Made by a program: the position numbers and the translations under genes. 11,980 bases of DNA from Roseitalea sp964606055 (GTDB lineage Bacteria; Pseudomonadota; Alphaproteobacteria; Rhizobiales; Rhizobiaceae), in contig CAZSFA010000086.1 in the NCBI GenBank assembly GCA_964606055.1, positions 1-11,980 of the forward strand, read 5' to 3'. The notes under the pieces were generated by a model. It ran no database searches. It was not told the origin of the DNA and saw nothing but the letters and a program-made list of their open reading frames with translations. Below, piece after piece: positions 6,999 through 11,980 of the stretch (position 1 is the first letter of the stretch; each line of letters starts with the position of its first letter).

Positions 6999-8525
6999 AT
7001 GAACCGGTCACGGCACGGCACGGCACGGTCGACGGAAACGCTGTACGCGGCGATCGACGATGTGATGTCCGTGCTGCCGGTCCCTGACCGGGAAGAGGAT
7101 CGACCGCCGGACATCTGGCAGCCGGCGATCTTCCTTGAGCTTGGCGGCCGGCTGAAGCCGATCGACCGGGCCGAGGCGGCCGCCGGCCATCCCTTCGCAC
7201 AGGCGGCGCGCGCCTATCTGGACAGCGCATCTGGGCGCGAAAACACCCCGGTGGGACTGGGCCTTGATGGCCAGAACCTCATCGTGCGGATCGCGGCCTC
7301 CGCACGCACCCGCACCTCATTCGTGGCCGTGGTGTCGAAGGACGAGTTCGCCACCTTTCTGAAGACGGCCTTTCCGCACCTGCATGTCACGCCGGCGCTG
7401 CGGCGACTGCTGGTGCTGCATCTGGCCGGTGTCGGGCTCAAGGATGGCGCGGCGCTCGACAACCGCAGTGTCGATACGCGCAAGCGACAGTCCCAACAAT
7501 TGCGCGCGGTGTTTGAGGCCGACGATCTGGCGACTGTCGGCCGCGTTGTTTCCAATGCGCTCGTGGTCGCGCTGGAACGATTTGCCCACGCCGGGCACAT
7601 GGCTCCGGGCCAATCCATCGCCCGGTACGTCGATCGCTATCTGCCGGCCGGCACGCGGCTCTATGCCTTGTCCGATCGGGACAGTCCGAGCGTCCCGGTG
7701 CTCGACATGGGGCCGGTCGACGGACAGCCGGTGCTGACCTTTCATCCGATGGCGCTGCCCGACATTCGCGAACAGGACATCGCGCTGCTTGACGATCTGG
7801 GGTTGCGACTGATCTGGCCCTTGCGCCACGGGCTGTGCACGCCGGAGGCGCGTCCCTTGCCGCCCGCCGACCATATCGAACAGGCGCTGCGTGACGCATC
7901 GTTGACGTTGCGGACAGTGTGCGGCGGCCATGCCCAGGTGCTGGCTTTCGCCGCCGCCTCGAAACTGGCGATCGAACTGGCGCGCGCCCAACCCGCCGCC
8001 GTGTCGCGGCTGCATGTCGCCGGCGTGTGCGTGCGCGAGGGACGGCCCGAGGCCGGGCCGCGCCGGCTGGCGCGCGGCGTGCTGGCCTTGGCCGCCAGCA
8101 GGCCCGGACTGCTCGATCCGATCCTGGGACAGTTGGAGACGCGCCTGCGCAAGCCCGGCGCACTGGAACGGTTCATGAGACGTCAGTTCGCCGACAGTCC
8201 GGCCGATCACGCTATCATCGAAGCGGAACTGCGCGGCCCGTTCGGCGCACGGCGCTTTCGTGACGCTTTGCTGGACTCGGCCGCATCGGCCCGGCACGAC
8301 TTCCTGTTCCAGACCGATCTGGAATGGGACAACGCGCCAACGGACGTTCCGGTCCATCTGCATCATGGCGAGATGGACTGCATTCATCCCATGGCGCTGG
8401 TCGAGGCATTGCACGCGCGCCTGCCCAACGCGGTGCTGCACCGTCACGCCAATGTCGGGCAACTGTTCTGCCACCAGCATTTCAGGCCGCTGCTCACGGC
8501 CATTGCACAATGCGGAGCGCGGTGA
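6999..8525 (+). CDS. PAS-like/LuxR-HTH/alpha-beta-hydrolase fusion regulator with inactive-looking hydrolase
   Basis: 508 residues from the ATG at 6999-7001 (weak GGGTGG 9 nt upstream; longer in-frame starts exist but overlap the opposite gene). Residues about 12-125 resemble a PAS-like sensor (FLELGGRLKPIDRAEAA, then a beta-rich part). Residues about 129-192 match a LuxR-type helix-turn-helix (TPALRRLLVLHLAG..LKDGAAL..RSVDTRKRQ). The rest is an alpha/beta-hydrolase: strand and elbow at about 304-318, acid D460 (HHGEMDCIHP), C-terminal GQLF at 487-490. The usual GHSxG elbow reads GHAQV (A312 for Ser) and the usual GH of the catalytic His reads G487-Q488. Known relatives combine the same three modules; the loss of two triad residues suggests a ligand-binding rather than enzymatic role (inference). 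The domain assignment is from remembered patterns, not a search. It is first in a likely two-gene operon with the downstream transporter, 10 nt away. Confidence 0.82.
   Translation: MNRSRHGTARSTETLYAAIDDVMSVLPVPDREEDRPPDIWQPAIFLELGGRLKPIDRAEAAAGHPFAQAARAYLDSASGRENTPVGLGLDGQNLIVRIAASARTRTSFVAVVSKDEFATFLKTAFPHLHVTPALRRLLVLHLAGVGLKDGAALDNRSVDTRKRQSQQLRAVFEADDLATVGRVVSNALVVALERFAHAGHMAPGQSIARYVDRYLPAGTRLYALSDRDSPSVPVLDMGPVDGQPVLTFHPMALPDIREQDIALLDDLGLRLIWPLRHGLCTPEARPLPPADHIEQALRDASLTLRTVCGGHAQVLAFAAASKLAIELARAQPAAVSRLHVAGVCVREGRPEAGPRRLARGVLALAASRPGLLDPILGQLETRLRKPGALERFMRRQFADSPADHAIIEAELRGPFGARRFRDALLDSAASARHDFLFQTDLEWDNAPTDVPVHLHHGEMDCIHPMALVEALHARLPNAVLHRHANVGQLFCHQHFRPLLTAIAQCGAR
7011..7028 (+). 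repeat. Short pentanucleotide tandem repeat (CGGCA, 3.6 copies) at the regulator 5' end
   Basis: Three full CGGCA units plus CGG lie 9 nt after the A of the chosen ATG, encoding R-H-G-T-A-R. Five is not a multiple of three, so gain or loss of one unit would shift the frame of the regulator. The copy number is low, so it may simply be chance in GC-rich DNA. Confidence 0.4.
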
Positions 8526-8535
8526 GACCGACGCG

Positions 8536-9825
8536 ATGAAACTGTGGCAAGCCCGCCTGGCCTTCGGCAGTCCGGACCTGTCGACATCGCTGTTGTTCGC
8601 CACCGTCAACGGTTGGCTCCTGTTCTACCTCGTCAGCGTCATCGGCATGCCGCCGCTGGTCGCCGGCGCGGCCTTCGTCTTCGGCCGATTGCTTGACGGG
8701 TTGCTGGATCCGGTTGTGGGTGCGTGGACGGATCGCTACGGCCGCAAGCCGGTGATCGCCGGCGCTCTGCCGGTGGCGGCGCTGACCTTTGTTGCACTTT
8801 GGGCATCGGCAAGCCTGTTCGACGACGCGATCACCCGGGTGCTTGCCATCACCGTGGCCTTTTCGGCCTTCGCGCTCGCCTATACCTGCGTCTCCATCCC
8901 GCGCCTTGGCATGTTGCCCGGCTTCGTGCCCGGCTACCACGGCCGCACCGGTCAGGCCGGCGTGGACATGGCCTTCGTGTTCATCGCCGTTTTGATATCG
9001 TCGGTCGCTTTCCCGGCCGTGGTCGCCACCCTCAATGGCGGCGCGGCCCTGTCTGACTCCCGGCCCGCCACCTGGATCGGCGTCGCCGCCGGCATGGCTG
9101 TCCTTGCGGTGCTGGCCTACCTGCCGTTCATTGTCCTGATCAGGGAGCCGGAACGGCACAACGCCACCCATGACAAGGCGCATGTCGTCGCAACGCTCCT
9201 GGCGCTGCGCCACACCCCGGGCGCGCTGCGCACAGTCCTCATGTTCGGCTGCACGGTTCTGGCGCTCGTCACGCTGCAATCCATGATGCCGTTCTGGCTC
9301 GAGGCCGGCCCCGGCATCAAGGCGGCGGGGCAGTCGATCGTCCTGTTGATCGTCTTTGTGGCCACGCTTGCGTCGCTGCCGGCATGGGCCGTCGTGTCAC
9401 GACGCTATGGCAAGGTCGTCGGATTGCGCCTGGGCATTGGCGCGTTTCTGGCGGGGATCGCGATGGCGATGCTGTTGCCTTCGGCAAGCGGCATGACCGC
9501 CCAGCTTGTTATCGCATCGCTGGTCGCCGGCGCCGGCGCCGGTGCGCTCAGCATGTTTCCATGGTCGATGATTCCCGATGTCGCCGAAGCCAACAGCCGG
9601 CGATTGGGCAAGTCGGTCGAAGGCACGACCACCGCCGCATTCACGATCACCAACAAGATGGCCGCCGCCGCCGCGCTGTTCTTGAACGCGGCGGTGCTGC
9701 AACTGAACGCCGGGCCTGCCGGATCCGCCGACACGCCGGCCGCGCTTCTCGTGCTCCCGGCCTTTTTCGCCATCGTCACATTGCTGGTCGCCGTTCCCGG
9801 CCGGCTGCATCGCGGGCGCCGATGA
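8536..9825 (+). CDS. MFS transporter, GPH (MelB-like) cation:solute symporter family
   Basis: 429 residues, about 12 hydrophobic segments along the whole length, as expected for an inner-membrane MFS permease. Family features: helix-2 motif RLLDGLLDPVVGAWTDRYGRKP, where D54 and D58 correspond to the cation-site aspartates D55/D59 of MelB; the helix-4/5 region YTCVSIPRLGMLPGF...GRTGQAG; and in the second half MFPWSMIPDVAEANSRRLGKSVEGTTTAAF...NKM, which matches the GPH pattern (ADv.d...G.r.eG....K). The ATG at 8536-8538 has GGTGAG 9 nt upstream and follows the regulator stop by 10 nt, implying co-transcription. The substrate cannot be read from sequence; GPH members carry sugars, glycosides, uronates and some other solutes. 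The linked regulator may sense the transported compound (inference). Confidence 0.88.
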   Translation: MKLWQARLAFGSPDLSTSLLFATVNGWLLFYLVSVIGMPPLVAGAAFVFGRLLDGLLDPVVGAWTDRYGRKPVIAGALPVAALTFVALWASASLFDDAITRVLAITVAFSAFALAYTCVSIPRLGMLPGFVPGYHGRTGQAGVDMAFVFIAVLISSVAFPAVVATLNGGAALSDSRPATWIGVAAGMAVLAVLAYLPFIVLIREPERHNATHDKAHVVATLLALRHTPGALRTVLMFGCTVLALVTLQSMMPFWLEAGPGIKAAGQSIVLLIVFVATLASLPAWAVVSRRYGKVVGLRLGIGAFLAGIAMAMLLPSASGMTAQLVIASLVAGAGAGALSMFPWSMIPDVAEANSRRLGKSVEGTTTAAFTITNKMAAAAALFLNAAVLQLNAGPAGSADTPAALLVLPAFFAIVTLLVAVPGRLHRGRR

Positions 9826-9873
9826 GTGACCGGGGTCGACCCGCAACAGGCGTCCGGCGGCAACCCGTGTGCG
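9826..9873. other. Convergent 48-bp spacer between transporter and metallohydrolase genes
   Basis: Two genes end towards each other here, so some termination signal is expected. Only a loopless 10-bp palindrome (GGGTCGACCC, 9833-9842) is visible; no stem-loop with a T-run was found on either strand. Confidence 0.4.
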
Positions 9874-11268
9874 TCAGGGCGCCAGCCACACCGGATTGGA
9901 CAGGGCGCGACGCAAGGGCTGTTCGGCGATGATGGTTTCGCTCAGCCCCCAGGGCAGGCCATCGGCAAAGGCCGCGCGAAAGGTGTCCAGAAGGCGCGCC
10001 CGCGACGCATCGGCGACGATCTCGGCCCGCACGAAGCGTTCGGGTGCCTGATCGAACGTGACCACGCAATCATCGTCTTCAAGCGTACGGCTGGCGATCG
10101 GCCCGGTGGCATCGTGAAGGGTCACCGTGTCACCGCCGGCACCGCGCGCCACAACGCCGATGTCGCCGCCCGACGCGATGCCGCCCATCGGCACGTCACC
10201 GACCGTCAGTTCCAGATGCGGGCCGTCCGGTGCCTCGGTGATGTAGCCGCGTCCCGCCTTCATCGCATCCAGGATCGCGCCTTGGCTCAGTTCGGGCAGA
10301 TGCAGAACGGTCGTCGGCCGGGCCAGCGTGAACGGGCCTTCCGGGCGCAGTTCCACGGGCTGATGCCAGTCGCTGCCGCCGATCGCGGGCAGGCGCATGC
10401 CGGCGGCCAGCCTCTGCTGCCAGCGCTCGAGCGACACCCAGTTCCAGGCCAGCCATGGGTGCTGCCACACCTCCATGCAGTCGGCCTGCGGCCATGGCAG
10501 CGTCCACGGAATGCCCGGCTTGTCATGATTGACCGACAAGAGCCCGCCCTGCGCATGGGCGTGCGCGGCAACCGCATGGACGTCGTCGGGCGCCGCCATG
10601 CGGAAGTCGACCCACTGCCGGCAGCCGAAGACATTGGCATGGCCATGTTCGGTCGTCACTTCCATCGCCGGCAGGAAGACCAGGTCGGGTGAGGAGGCGG
10701 GCTGAAAATAGTGGTTCTGCGAGATCGTGTTGTGATCGGAGACGGCGAGGAAATCGAGCCCGGCCTGACGCGCCGCCGCATGCAGCACCTGGGGCGCGCC
10801 AGCGGCATCGGAATGGAAACAGTGGCAATGCAGATCGCCCCGGTACCAGCCTTCGCCGGGCCGCGCGGAGGCCGACCACATCAGCGGTTCGGCAACCGGG
10901 CGCGGCGCGTCATCCAGCGTCACCGTGATCTCGGCGTCGATGCCGGCCGCCGGCACCCGATAGAGCCCCAGGATCACATGCCATGTCCCGGCCGGCATCG
11001 GACCGGCCAGATAACCGGGCGTCGCGTCGTCGGTGGCGACGAAGAACCCGGTGCGCGCGCCGCCCGACCAGCCGCGGAAACCGTCGCGCGCCGGAAACGG
11101 CGCAAGCCGCGGATCGGCGCAGCCAAGATCGAGGATCGCGTCATCGGCCTTGGCATAGGCGAGCGTGACGTCGACGCGCGTCGTGCCTTCGGGCACCGTG
11201 AACGGCACCTCGTGGTAGGCAGACCGCGCCTTGTCGTCCGGCGTCAGATGCAGCCGGCGGCGGATCAC
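9874..11268 (-). CDS. CehA/McbA-type PHP-domain metallohydrolase
   Basis: 464 residues, starting at a GTG (11266-11268) that overlaps the stop of the ABC ATPase gene (GTGA); AAGG about 9 nt upstream fits. No signal peptide, so cytoplasmic. Residues about 1-125 form a beta-rich N-terminal domain, then the PHP metal centre: D145-x-H147-x-H149 with H152 and D154 (GDLHCHCFHSD), D178-H179-N180, E203 with H208/H210 (EVTTEHGHANVF), H248 (VNHDK) and D300/H302 (GGSDWH). These are the usual ligand positions for a two- or three-metal site. The CehA/McbA group includes carbamate hydrolases (carbaryl, carbofuran) and presumed phosphoesterases. Next to a CUT1 transporter, hydrolysis of an imported phosphodiester or similar ester is the likeliest role (inference). 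The exact substrate is not predictable, and the name does not imply pesticide degradation here. Confidence 0.88.
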   Translation of the reverse strand: MIRRRLHLTPDDKARSAYHEVPFTVPEGTTRVDVTLAYAKADDAILDLGCADPRLAPFPARDGFRGWSGGARTGFFVATDDATPGYLAGPMPAGTWHVILGLYRVPAAGIDAEITVTLDDAPRPVAEPLMWSASARPGEGWYRGDLHCHCFHSDAAGAPQVLHAAARQAGLDFLAVSDHNTISQNHYFQPASSPDLVFLPAMEVTTEHGHANVFGCRQWVDFRMAAPDDVHAVAAHAHAQGGLLSVNHDKPGIPWTLPWPQADCMEVWQHPWLAWNWVSLERWQQRLAAGMRLPAIGGSDWHQPVELRPEGPFTLARPTTVLHLPELSQGAILDAMKAGRGYITEAPDGPHLELTVGDVPMGGIASGGDIGVVARGAGGDTVTLHDATGPIASRTLEDDDCVVTFDQAPERFVRAEIVADASRARLLDTFRAAFADGLPWGLSETIIAEQPLRRALSNPVWLAP

Positions 11269-11980
11269 CGCGCGTGCCTTGCCAGCCGCTGCCCATCGGC
11301 ATCGAACAGGTGCAGCCGGTCGGGATCGAAACCGAGCGTGGCGTTGCCCTCGATTGTCAGCACATCGTCTGTGAAGATCCGCGCCGTCAGGCGGTGGTCG
11401 TCGCCACGATCGATCGTAACGAGGCTCTCGGGACCCATGTTCTCGTTGGTGAAGAGCGCGCCGGACAACGCGTTGGGCGCACCCGCCTCGACCAGATGAA
11501 GGTGTTCGGGCCGCACGCCGAGCGTCAGCCGGCCCGCGCCGAGGGCCTTGCGCACCGTATCGGGCACCGCCAGCGGCTCAACGGCCAGTCCGGGAGCTGT
11601 CAGATGCAGCCGCTCGTCTTCGATGCGCGCATCCACCTCGACCAGGTTCATCGGCGGATTGCCGACGAAATTGGCGACGAAGGTCGTTGCCGGCCTCTGG
11701 TAGACTTCCATCGGCGGCGCGTACTGGATGATCTTGCCGGCCTCCATCACGGCGATCCGGGTGGCCAGCGCCATCGCCTCGGCCTGATCGTGCGTCACAT
11801 AGACCGCCGTGATGCCCATGTCGCGCTGCAGATGGTTGAGGAACCCGCGCGCGTCGAGCCGCAGCTTGGCGTCGAGATTGGAGAGCGGCTCGTCGAACAG
11901 ATAGACATCGGACGGTGTCACCAGTGCGCGCGCCAGCGACGTGCGCTGCTGTTGGCCGCCGGAAATCTGCGACGGCATCC
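11265..11980 (-). CDS. CUT1-family ABC transporter ATP-binding protein (MalK/UgpC-like), C-terminal part
   Basis: Partial: the gene enters from the right edge, and the Walker A/Q-loop part of the ATPase lies outside. The visible 237 residues begin just before the signature motif (QISGGQQQR). They then show Walker B with the catalytic Glu (VYLFDEP), the D-loop (LSNLDAKLR), the H-loop (VYVTHDQAEAMALATR) and the typical sequence GKIIQYAPPMEVYQRPATTFVANFVGNPPMN. A C-terminal OB/TOBE domain follows, including LGVRPEHLHL. This layout is specific to ATPases of carbohydrate-uptake (CUT1) importers for sugars, polyols or glycerol-3-phosphate-like solutes. The Met seen near the edge (11976-11978) is internal, not the start. 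The following metallohydrolase gene overlaps by 4 nt, so the two are probably translated together. Permeases and the binding protein are expected to the right. Confidence 0.92.
   Translation of the reverse strand, partial: MPSQISGGQQQRTSLARALVTPSDVYLFDEPLSNLDAKLRLDARGFLNHLQRDMGITAVYVTHDQAEAMALATRIAVMEAGKIIQYAPPMEVYQRPATTFVANFVGNPPMNLVEVDARIEDERLHLTAPGLAVEPLAVPDTVRKALGAGRLTLGVRPEHLHLVEAGAPNALSGALFTNENMGPESLVTIDRGDDHRLTARIFTDDVLTIEGNATLGFDPDRLHLFDADGQRLARHAR

Noticed and set aside
7317..8609. 430-residue open frame on the minus strand opposite the regulator
   Set aside because: The plus-strand frame has clear PAS-like, LuxR and hydrolase motifs; the opposite frame is His/Arg/Gln-rich low-information sequence, typical of an antisense shadow.
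8494..9279. 261-residue minus-strand frame opposite the MFS transporter
   Set aside because: Its composition (Gly, His, Asp, Arg rich, no hydrophobic segments) is the antisense of membrane helices; the transporter frame is well supported.
9833..9842. 10-bp palindrome GGGTCGACCC between the convergent genes as a terminator
   Set aside because: It has no loop, is short and has no T-run on either strand; such palindromes are expected by chance in GC-rich DNA.

Overview
The window is GC-rich and densely coded. Spacers are short, starts and stops overlap (ATGA and GTGA), and codon use strongly favours G or C in third position. Together with the gene families (CUT1-type ABC ATPase, PAS-like/LuxR/alpha-beta-hydrolase regulator, DUF4384-type exported protease) this suggests an alphaproteobacterium, perhaps from Hyphomicrobiales, Rhodospirillales or a relative. 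That placement is an inference; there is no rRNA or marker gene here.

Left block (positions 6-6886, minus strand, transcribed right to left). Five genes all encode proteins with N-terminal export signals. In transcription order they are: a 123-residue cysteine-rich protein (6515-6886); a 115-residue cysteine-rich protein (6024-6371); a papain-like C1 peptidase with a BON-like segment and a DUF4384-like C-terminus (4410-5936); a small OmpA/peptidoglycan-binding protein whose start overlaps the peptidase stop by 4 nt (3904-4413); and a 1280-residue caspase-family protease with a beta-propeller-like N-terminal region, an Ig-like module, an intact His/Cys dyad and a canonical EF-hand loop (6-3848). 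Two exported cysteine proteases of different clans sit on either side of a cell-wall anchor protein. This is the most system-like part of the window. I know of no characterised system with this composition. A perfect 24-bp palindrome and a second hairpin lie between the two small genes and probably limit read-through between them.

Middle block (6999-9825, plus strand), divergent from the left block across a 112-bp spacer. The first gene encodes a fusion of a PAS-like region, a LuxR-type helix-turn-helix and an alpha/beta-hydrolase. In the hydrolase the nucleophile Ser position is Ala and the catalytic His position is Gln, so it looks like an inactive hydrolase used as a sensor. Ten nt downstream is an MFS transporter of the GPH (MelB-like) family that keeps the two helix-2 aspartates. 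The pair looks like a sensor-regulator with its transporter. The regulator is also well placed to control the divergent secreted-protein block.

Right block (9874-11980, minus strand), convergent with the transporter. A CUT1 (MalK/UgpC-like) ABC ATPase runs off the right edge, so its Walker A half is outside the window. A CehA/McbA-type PHP metallohydrolase follows, joined to it by a GTGA start/stop overlap. This looks like the end of an uptake operon for a sugar, polyol or phosphorylated solute, with a linked phosphoesterase or hydrolase.

No tRNA, rRNA, CRISPR array, insertion sequence or gene-free stretch over 300 bases was seen. The longest non-coding gap is 143 bp (6372-6514).
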